Shown here piece after piece: positions 26,115-34,519 of a DNA stretch of 64,000 bases. This stretch comes from Micromonospora sp. CP22 (lineage in GTDB: Bacteria; Actinomycetota; Actinomycetes; Mycobacteriales; Micromonosporaceae). The stretch spans positions 1 to 64,000 of the forward strand of contig NZ_VCJO01000017.1 of NCBI RefSeq assembly GCF_009712475.1, given 5' to 3'. The notes under the pieces were generated by a model. It saw only the letters and a list, made by a program, of their open reading frames with translations, searched no databases and was not told the DNA's origin. Made by a program: the position numbers and the translations under genes. Numbering within the stretch: position 1 is the first letter of the stretch; each line of letters opens with the position of its first letter.

Positions 26115-26642
26115 TCAGGCCGACCGCTCGATCTCGACGCGCTCGATGACGACGTCCTGAAGCGGCCGGTCACTGGGGCCGGTCGGGGTGTTGGCGATCG
26201 CGTCCACGACTTTGGCGGACTGCTCGTCGGCCACCTGCCCGAAGATGGTGTGCCGGTTGTTCAGGTGCGGAGTCGGCGACACGGTGATGAAGAACTGCGA
26301 GCCGTTGGTGCCCGGCCCGGCGTTCGCCATCGCCAGCAGGTACGGCCGGTCGAACCGCAGCTCGGGGTGGAACTCGTCGGCGAAGGTGTAGCCCGGCCCG
26401 CCACGGCCGGTCCCGGTCGGGTCACCCATCTGGATCATGAACCCGCTGATCACCCGGTGCGCGATGGTGCCGTCGTAGTACGGCCCTTTGCCCGGCTGCC
26501 CGGTCCGCGGGTCGGTGTACTCGCGCGTGCCCTCGGCCAGCTCGACGAAGTTGCGGACGGTCTTCGGCGCGTGGTTGGCGAAGAGTTCCAGCCGGATCGG
26601 GCCGGCATTGGTGTGCACGGTGGCGTAGACAGCCTCGGCCAC
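26115..26642 (-). CDS. peptidyl-prolyl cis-trans isomerase, cyclophilin type
   Basis: 175 residues, no signal peptide, so cytosolic. Cyclophilin motifs: APKTVRNFVELAEG, YDGTIAHRVISGFMIQMGDP with the catalytic Arg in HRVI, GSQFFITVSPTPHL and NNRHTIFGQV. It speeds proline isomerisation in folding proteins. GTG 26642 follows AAGGAG. Divergent from the DUF5324-like gene. Confidence 0.95.
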   Translation of the reverse strand: MAEAVYATVHTNAGPIRLELFANHAPKTVRNFVELAEGTREYTDPRTGQPGKGPYYDGTIAHRVISGFMIQMGDPTGTGRGGPGYTFADEFHPELRFDRPYLLAMANAGPGTNGSQFFITVSPTPHLNNRHTIFGQVADEQSAKVVDAIANTPTGPSDRPLQDVVIERVEIERSA

Positions 26643-26758
26643 GGGTACTCCTTACTCGTTGGTCAGTTCCATGCGGATCCTCCCATGTGCCCGATCTGGA
26701 CATGCGGAGGCATCCGAAGGTGGAGGATGAGACAGAGCAACTCCCAGGAGGTGGGACC

Positions 26759-27496
26759 GTGTTTGGAAACTGGCGGCGCAAGACCCAGGCGCAGTTGGCC
26801 CGGGCCGAACTGAACCGCGGCGTCGGTCATCTGAGGCAGGCCGCCACGCATGCCGCGAGGGGAGCCGGCGACACGGTCGGCCCGCGGTTCCAGGCGGCCC
26901 GCAGTGCGGTGGCACCGACCGCCGTCGTCGTTCGGGACCGGGCGTCCAGCGGTCTCGCGTCGACGGCCGCCGCCCTCGCACCGCTCGCCCTGGCCGTACG
27001 TCAGGCGCAGTCCGAGGCGGCCGATCGGGCCGGCAAGGGGAAGAAGGCCGCTGCTGCCAAGCAGACGTCGGTCAGCAGGAAGGCGAAGAAGATGAAGGCG
27101 AAGAAGAAGTCCCGCCGGAGCGGCACGATGGTCGGTCTGCTGGCCGCCGGTGTGGTTGCCGGACTGGCCGGCGCGGTGGCCCTGCGGCGATACCGCGAGC
27201 AGCAGGAGTGGGCCGAGTACGACGCGGGTGCCGCGTTGGAGCCGATGCACGAGGAGGTGGAGACCATCGAGGTGCGCACGGCCGGTCCGGCCGGTGCCGG
27301 CAAGGCGGCGACCGGAGCGGGCAGCTCGGCGGTGGCCGGCGGCGACAGCGCCTCCACCACCCCCACCGCCACCGCCTCCCGGGTCACCCCCAACGACAAG
27401 GTCCCCTCCGTCGCCGAGGGCGCCCGGACCAGCTCCGGCCGTCCCGCCGACGACCTGACCAAGGCCACCAACCACAAGGCCCAGACCCGTCCCTGA
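26759..27496 (+). CDS. DUF5324-like membrane-anchored protein
   Basis: 245 residues. The N-terminal 100 residues are amphipathic Ala/Arg-rich repeats (RQAATHAARGAGDTVGP, RDRASSGLASTAAALAPL), then a lysine block (KKMKAKKKSRRSG), one transmembrane helix (MVGLLAAGVVAGLAGAVAL, about 125-145) and a low-complexity acidic/Ser tail. The layout and position beside a cyclophilin gene match the Streptomyces DUF5324 proteins of unknown function. GTG 26759 is preceded by GGAGGTGGG, a strong ribosome binding site. Confidence 0.68.
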   Translation: MFGNWRRKTQAQLARAELNRGVGHLRQAATHAARGAGDTVGPRFQAARSAVAPTAVVVRDRASSGLASTAAALAPLALAVRQAQSEAADRAGKGKKAAAAKQTSVSRKAKKMKAKKKSRRSGTMVGLLAAGVVAGLAGAVALRRYREQQEWAEYDAGAALEPMHEEVETIEVRTAGPAGAGKAATGAGSSAVAGGDSASTTPTATASRVTPNDKVPSVAEGARTSSGRPADDLTKATNHKAQTRP

Positions 27497-27518
27497 GCAC
27501 GCGTCACCCACATCGATC

Positions 27519-27558
27519 ATGAGGTTGTTGCCGCGCCGTTGCGCGGCAACAACCTCAT
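27519..27558. repeat. intergenic palindromic repeat, family 1, copy b
   Basis: Perfect 18-bp inverted repeat (ATGAGGTTGTTGCCGCGC at 27519-27536, complement at 27541-27558) with a 4-base loop, preceded by CATCGATC as in copy a at 13091. Between the converging DUF5324-like and corA genes, where it can terminate both. Confidence 0.8.
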
Positions 27559-27573
27559 GGCCGACGGGCGCGG

Positions 27574-28758
27574 TCAGAGCCAGTCGTTGCGGCGGAACCA
27601 GCGGTAGAGGGCCAGGGACGTGGCGAGCATCAGGGCCAGCACCCCGGGATAGCCGTAGGTCCAGCTCAGCTCCGGCATGAAGTCGAAGTTCATGCCGTAG
27701 ACACCGGCGATCGCCGTCCACACCGCGGCGATCGCCGCCCACGCGGCGATCTTGCGCATGTCGTTGTTCTGGTCGACCGTCACCTGGGCCAGTCGCGCCT
27801 GAAGAATCGAGTTCAGCAGGTCGTCGTGGGAGTTGACCTGCTCCACGGTGCGGCTGAGATGGTCCTGCACATCCCGGAAGTAGCGGCGCACCTCCTTGGG
27901 CACGTCCCGGTTCATCTGCGCGGTAAGCGTCAGCAGTGGGCGCTGCAACGGCATCACCGCCCGCTTGAACTCGACCAGTTCGCGTTTCATCTGGTAGATC
28001 CGCTGGATTCGGCCGCTGGTCTGGCGGTCGAACACCTCCGTCTCCAGCACGTCCATGTCGTCCTCAAGCTGATCGGCAACCTCCAGGTAGAGGTCGACGA
28101 CCCGGTCGGTGATCGCGTACGCGACGGCCCAGGGGCCGTTGAGCAGCAGCTCCTGACGCGCCTCCAACTCCTCGCGTACGGGTGCCAACCGGCAGGCGTC
28201 ACCGTGCCGGACACTGATCAGGAACTGCGGGCCGATGAAGAGCATCACCTGCCCGGTCTCCACCACATCGGAGTGCTCGGTCAGCTCGGTGTGCTCGCAG
28301 TACCGGGCGGTGCGCAGCACCAGGAAGCTGACGTCGCCGAACCGCTCCAGCTTCGGGCGCTGCTGGGCCTTGACCGCGTCCTCCACGGCCAACTCGTGCA
28401 GGCCGTAGGTGGTGGCGATCTCGGTCATCTCGGCGAGGTCCGGCTCGTGCAGGCCGAGCCAGACGAACCCGGACTCGGCGGCGTGGGCCGCTGCCAGCGC
28501 GTCGGCGTAGTTCCAGTCCCCGGCCTGCCGCTGGCCGTCGAGGTAGAGCGCGCAGTCGACCACCGCACTGCGCCGTTGGCCGGTCGGCGGCTGGCCGGGC
28601 TGCGCTGCGTCCGGGCTGAGTCGACGCGTCACGGCCCGCATCGGCGACCAGTTCCGAGGCCGCAGGGAGCGACCTGCGCTGGTGCTGGTGGTCCGGTTGT
28701 CCTCGGCGGCCGGGTCGTCCGGTGAGGCGGCCCTGGCCCGCTGCGTCCGCTCCGTCAT
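27574..28758 (-). CDS. corA: CorA family magnesium/divalent cation transporter
   Basis: 394 residues. A long acidic/helical cytosolic domain (70-330) and two C-terminal transmembrane helices; the signature GMN is in VYGMNFDFMPEL at the end of the first one. CorA forms a pentameric Mg channel in the membrane. Residues 1-60 are a Ser/Thr/Arg-rich extension. ATG 28758 follows a GGGGGGAGGG element; the frame upstream is not used. Confidence 0.93.
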   Translation of the reverse strand: MTERTQRARAASPDDPAAEDNRTTSTSAGRSLRPRNWSPMRAVTRRLSPDAAQPGQPPTGQRRSAVVDCALYLDGQRQAGDWNYADALAAAHAAESGFVWLGLHEPDLAEMTEIATTYGLHELAVEDAVKAQQRPKLERFGDVSFLVLRTARYCEHTELTEHSDVVETGQVMLFIGPQFLISVRHGDACRLAPVREELEARQELLLNGPWAVAYAITDRVVDLYLEVADQLEDDMDVLETEVFDRQTSGRIQRIYQMKRELVEFKRAVMPLQRPLLTLTAQMNRDVPKEVRRYFRDVQDHLSRTVEQVNSHDDLLNSILQARLAQVTVDQNNDMRKIAAWAAIAAVWTAIAGVYGMNFDFMPELSWTYGYPGVLALMLATSLALYRWFRRNDWL

Positions 28759-29099
28759 CACGGCCCTCCCCCCGCCGACTGCGGCTTGCAGGTTACGCCG
28801 CCGCAGCGAGCATGGTCGTGCGGCAGGGGTGGCGCCGGACGGACCGGACCGCATCCGGGGGGTGAGGGGGGCGATCCGGCCCGCCCGGCGCCATTGGGGG
28901 CGGGGGGTTGTGCTGGCCGCGTCACACCAGCGCGCGGGCGGCTGGGCCGCACCGGTGGCCGGGGGTGGGGCGGGTGCGGGCCGCCCCGATCTCCCGTACG
29001 CGTGGTGAGTGACGCTCGCAGCATTGTGGGCCGCGAGTCGCTTCGACGGGAGTCCCAGGCTGACGGATATCGCTGTTCTGTCAGAAAGACGACAGAAAA
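28759..29099. other. gene-free interval between corA and the aminotransferase gene
   Basis: About 340 bases. It must hold the corA promoter. Beyond a 7-bp dyad, TTCTGTC (29076-29082) and GACAGAA (29091-29097), just after the aminotransferase stop, I see nothing recognisable; a 32-codon GTG frame at 29008-29103 has no supporting signal. Confidence 0.5.
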
Positions 29100-30194
29100 T
29101 TAGCCGCGTACCGCCTTCATCGCGTCGGCCAGCCGCCGAACACCCTCGTCGATCCGGTCCGCGGTGACCGCCGAATAGGCCAGGCGGAGGGCGTGCCGCC
29201 CACCGTCCATGACGAAGTCGCTGCCCTTGACCACCGCGACCCCGCGCTCGGCCGCCGCCGGGGCGAGCCGCTCGACCTCGACGTCCTCCGGCAACTCGAC
29301 CCAGAGGAAGTAGCCACCGTCCGGCTCCACGAAGCGGGCCTCGGGAATGTGCCGGCGCAGCGACTCGGCAAGCACCGAGGCCCGCTCACCGAGGGCGGCC
29401 CGGACCGTCTCGATCGACCGCTGGATGTCCCCCGAGACGCAGAACTGGTGCACGATGGCCTGCGAGACCATGCCGGGAGAGATGTAGAGGCTGGTCGCCT
29501 TCTTCGCGATGTCCCCGATCAGGTCCGCCGGGCCCACCAGGTAACCGACCCGCACGCCGGGGCAGACGGTCTTGGTGAAGCTGGAGGCGTGCACCACCAC
29601 GTCGCGGGTGTCCATCGACAGCATCGACGGCAGCGCCTCGCCCCGGAACCGGATGTCCGCGTACGGGTCGTCCTCGAAGATCGTGAAACCGAACTCGGCG
29701 GCCAGGTCCAACAGTTCGCGACGCTTCTCCAGGGACAGCGTCACACCGGCCGGGTTCTGGTAGTTCGGGATGACGTGGGCCAGCCGGGGGCGGACCCCGG
29801 ACTCCAGCAGCTTGCGCAACTCGGCGGTGTCCAGACCGTCCGGCTGGATAGTGACGGCGTGCAGTTCACTGCCCAGGTTGCGCAGGTTGAGCAGGGTGCG
29901 GTCGTAGGTGGGGCGCTCCACCACCACCGCGTCCCCGGGACGGACCAGGTGATCGAAGAGGAAGGCGTCGGCCTGCAACGAGCCGTTGGTGACCAACACC
30001 TGCTCCGCCTCGACGCCGTGCTTCTCGGCGATCCACTTACGGAGCGGGACGTAACCGACGGAGGTGCCGTACGCGGTCACCCCGGCGGGGTCGGCGTCGA
30101 AGGCGCGAACGGCGGCGGCCTTGAGCCCCTCGACATCGACGATGTCCAGCGAGGGGGCGCCACGGGCGAAGGAGATCAGCTGCTCGGCGGTCAT
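29100..30194 (-). CDS. PLP-dependent aminotransferase, class I/II fold type I
   Basis: 364 residues. SFARGAPSLDIVD at the N-terminus, GTSVGYVPLRKWIAEKHG, VTNGSLQADAFLFDHL, IPNYQNPAGVTLS, FEDDPYADIRFRG and the PLP lysine in SSFTKTVCPGVRVGY. This pattern is that of LysN/2-aminoadipate or MocR-type aminotransferase domains, here without a DNA-binding domain. The amino donor is not predictable. ATG 30194. Confidence 0.9.
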   Translation of the reverse strand: MTAEQLISFARGAPSLDIVDVEGLKAAAVRAFDADPAGVTAYGTSVGYVPLRKWIAEKHGVEAEQVLVTNGSLQADAFLFDHLVRPGDAVVVERPTYDRTLLNLRNLGSELHAVTIQPDGLDTAELRKLLESGVRPRLAHVIPNYQNPAGVTLSLEKRRELLDLAAEFGFTIFEDDPYADIRFRGEALPSMLSMDTRDVVVHASSFTKTVCPGVRVGYLVGPADLIGDIAKKATSLYISPGMVSQAIVHQFCVSGDIQRSIETVRAALGERASVLAESLRRHIPEARFVEPDGGYFLWVELPEDVEVERLAPAAAERGVAVVKGSDFVMDGGRHALRLAYSAVTADRIDEGVRRLADAMKAVRG

Positions 30195-30350
30195 GGCTGT
30201 TCAGCGTACGGCCGGTGGCGGGAGGTACGCCGACGGCACGACGATGTCCGCATCCTGAGCCACCGGGTCGGGTGAACGACGCCCCCGGTGGATGGCCCCC
30301 TCCCGCCGGCTGTGCGGCAGGTCAGGCCGCCAGCCGCACCGGTCCACGCG

Positions 30351-30746
30351 TCATCCGCCGCTGCCGACCATCCGGCTGGCCGCCCACACCCGCATGATGT
30401 CGCGTACGGAGATGACGCCGGCCACCTCACGACCATCGAGGACGACGAGGTGCCGGAACCCACCTCGGGCCATCGCCGCCGCCGCTTCCTCGATCGTCCA
30501 CTCCGGCCCGGCGTACACGACGTCCCAGGTCAGGTGAGCCCCGGTCCGCTCGACATCACAGTCGAGCCCGGCACCGATCGCGTTGAGCACGTCCCGCTCG
30601 GTCATGATCCCGACGCCCTCGGAATCCGGGTCGATCACCACCGCCGACCCGACGCCGCGCTCCGACATCATCCGCGCCGCCTGACGGAGCGTGTGCTCCG
30701 GACCGACCACGAGGATCTCACTGGACATAGCTTCCCGAACCTGCAT
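30351..30746 (-). CDS. CBS-domain-pair protein
   Basis: 131 residues: two CBS motifs (about 5-60 and 72-125) with GVGSAVVIDPDSEGVGIMTERD and GFRHLVVLDGREVAGVISVRDI. Stand-alone CBS pairs bind adenosine nucleotides and act as small regulators in stress or energy sensing; the partner is unknown. Upstream of the aminotransferase gene on the same strand, gap 157 bases. Confidence 0.9.
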   Translation of the reverse strand: MQVREAMSSEILVVGPEHTLRQAARMMSERGVGSAVVIDPDSEGVGIMTERDVLNAIGAGLDCDVERTGAHLTWDVVYAGPEWTIEEAAAAMARGGFRHLVVLDGREVAGVISVRDIMRVWAASRMVGSGG

Positions 30747-30864
30747 GACACATCACCCCTTTGGGACGGCCGCACCCGGATACCCGCAATGGTGAGGCCC
30801 GTAGGTTTCCGGGACAAGACCGGACAACGTCACGGGTGCGGCGGCCACGGTTACAGTTCTCCAT

Positions 30865-31314
30865 GTGTCCACCGAGCCGCTGCGCTGCGCCGGAGCGTTG
30901 ATCGTCGCTCCGGACGGGCACCTGTTCTTCCAGCGCCGTTCCCCACACCGGCGGCTCTTCCCCAACTGCTGGGACATCGTCGGCGGGCACCTCGAACCAG
31001 GCGAGTCCGTGCAGGAGGCGCTGTACCGGGAGGTCACCGAGGAGACCGGTTGGCGGGTGTCCGAGGTGATCGCCGAGGTCGGCGAGTACCGCTACGTCGG
31101 CGACGACGGCCTGACCCGGATCGAGAGCGACTGGCTGGTCCGGGTCGACGGCGACCTGACGGCCCCGGTGCTGGAGGCGGGCAAGCACACCGAGTACCGC
31201 TGGCTCGGACCCGACGATCTCGACCTGCTCGACGAGCACCGCGACGTCAACGACGGACTGATCCGGCGGATCGCCGAGCAGGGCTTCGCCGTCCTGCGGT
31301 CCATCGGTTCGTGA
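30865..31314 (+). CDS. Nudix hydrolase
   Basis: 149 residues. The Nudix box is complete (GHLEPGESVQEALYREVTEE, about residues 45-64, followed by TGW), binding Mg for hydrolysis of a nucleoside diphosphate linked to X. CWDIVGGHLEPGE and HTEYRWLGPDDL resemble the MutT/isopentenyl-diphosphate-isomerase-like subgroup. Starts at GTG 30865. It precedes the cytidylyltransferase cassette by 65 bp and might be part of its transcript. Confidence 0.88.
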   Translation: MSTEPLRCAGALIVAPDGHLFFQRRSPHRRLFPNCWDIVGGHLEPGESVQEALYREVTEETGWRVSEVIAEVGEYRYVGDDGLTRIESDWLVRVDGDLTAPVLEAGKHTEYRWLGPDDLDLLDEHRDVNDGLIRRIAEQGFAVLRSIGS

Positions 31315-31378
31315 GCGGCCCGGTCGAGCTGCCTCCGCACTGGTACGCGGCGCTGGCCGCGCCCGCTATCCTCCTCCG

Positions 31379-32143
31379 GTGAGCGCCACGAGAACAGGAA
31401 CTGATGCCGGCATGGTCGGAATGGTGTTGGCAGCTGGTGCCGGCCGACGGTTACGCCCCTACACCGACACCCTGCCCAAGGCGCTGGTGCCGGTGGACGG
31501 CGAGACCACCATCCTCGACATCGCGCTGCGTAACCTGGCCGAGGTGGGCCTCACCGACGTCGTGGTGGTGGTGGGATACGCCGCGGACGCCGTCCGGCAA
31601 CGTCAGGCCGACCTGGAGCGCCGGTACGGAGTCACCCTCACCCTCGTGCACAACGACAAGGCCGAGGAGTGGAACAACGCGTACTCGCTCTGGCTGGCGC
31701 GTGACTGGTTCTCCCGTGGCGTCCTGCTGGTCAACGGGGACACCGTGCACCCGGTGAGCGTGGAGAAGACCCTGCTGGCCGAGCGTGGCCCCGGTGTGCT
31801 GCTGGCGGTCGACACCATCAAGCCGCTGGCGGACGAGGAGATGAAGACCACCTTCGACGCCGCCGGCCAACTCACCCGGATCACCAAGCTGATGGACCCG
31901 GCCGAGGCGTACGGCGAGTACATCGGGGCGACCCTGATCGAGCCGCAGGTGGCCGAGGCCCTCGCCGACGCGCTGGAGGCCACCTGGCGGCGCGACCCGA
32001 ACCTGTACTACGAGGACGGCTACCAGGAGTTCGCCGACCGAGGCGGCGAGGTGCGGGCCGCGCCCATCGGCGACGTGCCCTGGGTCGAGGTCGACAACCA
32101 CGCCGACCTGGCCCGGGCTCGGGAGATCGCGTGCCGCTACTAG
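31379..32143 (+). CDS. phosphocholine/inositol-phosphate cytidylyltransferase-like nucleotidyltransferase
   Basis: 254 residues of the sugar-nucleotidyltransferase fold. The nucleotide site is VLAAGAGRRLRPYTDTLPKAL; VNGDTVHP carries the metal Asp and EEWNNAYSLWLARDW the NNxYSL motif typical of LicC and L-myo-inositol-1-phosphate cytidylyltransferases. The likely reaction is CTP plus an alcohol phosphate giving a CDP-alcohol; the substrate is inferred from the next gene. First gene of a cassette: its stop overlaps the following start by 13 bases. GTG 31379 is the start used. Confidence 0.75.
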   Translation: MSATRTGTDAGMVGMVLAAGAGRRLRPYTDTLPKALVPVDGETTILDIALRNLAEVGLTDVVVVVGYAADAVRQRQADLERRYGVTLTLVHNDKAEEWNNAYSLWLARDWFSRGVLLVNGDTVHPVSVEKTLLAERGPGVLLAVDTIKPLADEEMKTTFDAAGQLTRITKLMDPAEAYGEYIGATLIEPQVAEALADALEATWRRDPNLYYEDGYQEFADRGGEVRAAPIGDVPWVEVDNHADLARAREIACRY

Positions 32144-33198
32144 CCCGTACGGTCACCACGCCACTGTCGATCGAGGTCCGCCGCGGCGCGGTGACGGACC
32201 TCGGCGCACTGTTGGCCGACCGGCGGATCTCCGGTGGCGGGGACGTCGCGGTGGTGGTCGGCCCCGGGCAGGGCGAGAAGATCGCGGAGCTGTGCCAGCC
32301 GTCCCTCGGCTCGGCCGACATCTTCACCGTCAGCGGCGGCACCGTCGACTCGGCCAACGAGCTGGGTGACCAGCTTCGCCGCCGGCACTACGACGCGGTC
32401 GTCGGCATCGGCGGTGGCAAGACCATCGACACGGCCAAGTACGCGGCCACCCGCTACGCCCTCCCGATGGTCACCGTGGCGACCAGCCTCGCCAACGACG
32501 GCATCGCCTCCCCGGTGGCGTCGCTGAGCCACGAGGGCGGCAAGGGCTCCTACGGGGTGCACATCCCGATCGCCGTCCTGGTCGACCTCGACTTCGTGGA
32601 GAACGGGCCGGGCCGGCAGACCCAGGCCGGGATCGGCGACGCGGTGAGCAACCTGAGCGCCTGCGCCGACTGGGAACTGGCCCACCGGGTACGCGGCGAG
32701 CCGATCGACGGTCTGGCCCTGACGCTGGCCCGCACCGGCGCGGAGGCCCTGCTCAACCACCCAGGCAAGATCACCGATGACGCCTTCCTGACCACCCTGG
32801 CCGAGGCGCTGATCCTGGGCGGCATCTCGATGTCGATCTGTGGTTCCAGCCGACCGGCCAGCGGCGGCGACCACGAGATCTCCCACGCCATCGACCATCT
32901 CTTCCCGGGCACCGGCTCACATGGGGAGCAGGTCGGCCTCGGCGCGCTGTTCTGCACCTTCCTCCGTGGCGATCTGGAACGCTTCGGGCAACTGGCCCGC
33001 TGCCTGCATCGGCACGGGCTGTCCACCCGACCGGGCGACCTGGGCCTCACCGACGAGCAGTTCGTCGAGGCGGTGACCTTCGCGCCGCGTACCCGGCCGG
33101 ACCGTTACACGATCCTCGAACACCTCGCGCTGTCCGCTGACGACCTTCGTATCCGGCTGGGAGACTACGTTGACGCCCTCCGTGAGCACCTTGGCTGA
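32131..33198 (+). CDS. sn-glycerol-1-phosphate dehydrogenase-like (EgsA/AraM family)
   Basis: 355 residues of the iron/zinc alcohol-dehydrogenase superfamily. NAD site GIGGGKTIDTAKYAA, then ATSLANDGIASPVASL, and zinc-ligand regions GGDHEISHAIDHLFPG and TGSHGEQVGLG. The NDGIASP and SHAIDH signatures are those of glycerol-1-phosphate dehydrogenase, which reduces dihydroxyacetone phosphate to sn-glycerol-1-phosphate, the archaeal lipid backbone, found in a few bacteria as AraM. Its product is a plausible substrate for the cytidylyltransferase encoded just upstream. GTG 32131. Confidence 0.78.
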   Translation: MPLLARTVTTPLSIEVRRGAVTDLGALLADRRISGGGDVAVVVGPGQGEKIAELCQPSLGSADIFTVSGGTVDSANELGDQLRRRHYDAVVGIGGGKTIDTAKYAATRYALPMVTVATSLANDGIASPVASLSHEGGKGSYGVHIPIAVLVDLDFVENGPGRQTQAGIGDAVSNLSACADWELAHRVRGEPIDGLALTLARTGAEALLNHPGKITDDAFLTTLAEALILGGISMSICGSSRPASGGDHEISHAIDHLFPGTGSHGEQVGLGALFCTFLRGDLERFGQLARCLHRHGLSTRPGDLGLTDEQFVEAVTFAPRTRPDRYTILEHLALSADDLRIRLGDYVDALREHLG

Positions 33199-33895
33199 GC
33201 CGTCCCGCCCCACGGTCGCCGACTTCCACCGGGTGAACCGGGGCGGTGGCCTGTTCAGCGAGTCGATCAGCCAGTGGATCGGTGCGGTCTTCGCGCTGGT
33301 CGCCCAGCGTCTCGGGCTCCGGCCGACGGTGCTGACCATCACCAACCTGCTGCTCGGGTTGGCCACCTCGGTCACCGTGGTCGCCCTCGCCGGCCCGGTC
33401 GCCGCCGGGGACGTGCCCGCTCCGGTGGTGGGGTTGCTCGCCCTGGTCGGCTGGCAGGTGGCGTACGCCCTGGACTGCGCCGACGGGCAGTTGGCCCGGG
33501 TGACCGGCCAGGGCAGCGCGGCGGGTGCCCGGGTCGACGTGCTCTGTGACGTGGCCGCCCAGATCGCCCTGGTCGCCGCGTTGGCGGCGACCGCTGTGGC
33601 ACAGCGCCCGTCGACGCCGGTCTGGCTGGTGGCCGCCTTCGCCGGGACCTGGATGGTCAACCTGGTCACCTCGGTGATGCAGTCCGGGCCGAACGCGGCC
33701 AGCATGGTCACCTCGACGTCGCTGCCCGTACGCCTGGTGAAGCTGGTCCGCGACTACGGCGCGGTGATCTTCGCCGCCGCCCTGGTGTTGACCTTCGCCC
33801 CGGCGCTGGCGTTCTGGGTGATCGTGGCGTTCACGATCGTCAACGGCGGCTTCCTGCTGGCCAGCATCGCCTTCTCCGCCCGCGCCAGCCTGTAG
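33170..33895 (+). CDS. CDP-alcohol phosphatidyltransferase family protein
   Basis: 241 residues with five or six membrane helices. The family signature DGx2ARx8Gx3Dx3D is complete: DCADGQLARVTGQGSAAGAR followed by VDVLCD. Such enzymes displace CMP from a CDP-alcohol with a second alcohol or alcohol phosphate at the membrane. The start TTG 33170 follows GGGAGAC inside the preceding gene (29-base overlap); GTG 33182 is an alternative. As last gene of the trio it likely consumes the CDP-alcohol made by the first two. Confidence 0.85.
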   Translation: MTPSVSTLAEPSRPTVADFHRVNRGGGLFSESISQWIGAVFALVAQRLGLRPTVLTITNLLLGLATSVTVVALAGPVAAGDVPAPVVGLLALVGWQVAYALDCADGQLARVTGQGSAAGARVDVLCDVAAQIALVAALAATAVAQRPSTPVWLVAAFAGTWMVNLVTSVMQSGPNAASMVTSTSLPVRLVKLVRDYGAVIFAAALVLTFAPALAFWVIVAFTIVNGGFLLASIAFSARASL

Positions 33896-34102
33896 CTCTT
33901 CTCCCCGGAGAGCAAGACGCGTTCGGCGGCCGTCACGCGCCCGATTTTTCCGATGCGTCCGCCACGCCGGGGCCATTGATAGAGGTCATCGGCAATTATT
34001 GACACCTCAATCAATGCCGTGGGAAGATCCTCATAGATGAAGATCGCTTCATGTCGAAGCTGACGTCAGTCTTCCCATGCCACCCCACCACTGGGAGATG
34101 TC
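33896..34102 (+). promoter_or_regulatory. upstream region of the small secreted protein gene
   Basis: 207 bases, noticeably AT-richer than the surroundings around 33970-34040. It contains TTGACA at 33999-34004 as a possible -35 element; no clear -10 is at the right distance. The ribosome binding site GGGAGATG lies just before ATG 34103. Confidence 0.35.
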
Positions 34103-34450
34103 ATGCCCAAAACCGCCAAACGGATCGCCTCGGTCCTCGGTGCCACCGCCCTGACCACGTCCCTGGTCGCCACGCCCGCAGCCGCCACCGAGCCGGAGCG
34201 GGAGCCGTTCAAGTCGCCTGACCAGGGCCTGGTCCTCTACACCGCGAACAGCGCCTACGTGGTCGCCCGGCACACCGAGGTCGACGACCTCTGCCACCCG
34301 ATGCAGGACGCGGTCACGTCCATCGCCTGGACTCCCGTGTACGCGATCGCCTACGCGAATGACGACTGCACCGGTCCCGGGTTGGGGCTCGGCATCTGGC
34401 GGAGCTGGAACTCCGGCCAGTTCCTCTCCTACAAGCTCGTCTCCTACTAA
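34103..34450 (+). CDS. small secreted protein
   Basis: 115 residues. Signal peptide of about 28 residues (KTAKRIASVLGATALTTSLV, cleavage after ATPAAA). The mature part has two cysteines (LCHPM and DDCTG, probably one disulfide), many aromatic residues and no recognised domain; the SIAWTPVYAIAYANDDCTG stretch suggests a small beta fold. Own promoter region, good ribosome binding site. Function unknown. Confidence 0.7.
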   Translation: MPKTAKRIASVLGATALTTSLVATPAAATEPEREPFKSPDQGLVLYTANSAYVVARHTEVDDLCHPMQDAVTSIAWTPVYAIAYANDDCTGPGLGLGIWRSWNSGQFLSYKLVSY

Positions 34451-34519
34451 CCCCACTATTTCGCCTGAACGGCGGTGTCCGCGTGGGTCGGATACCGCCG
34501 TCCGGCGGAATGGAGTCGA

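Noticed and set aside
29008..29103. 32-codon GTG frame converging on the aminotransferase gene
   Set aside because: No ribosome binding site, no conservation evidence and too short to judge.
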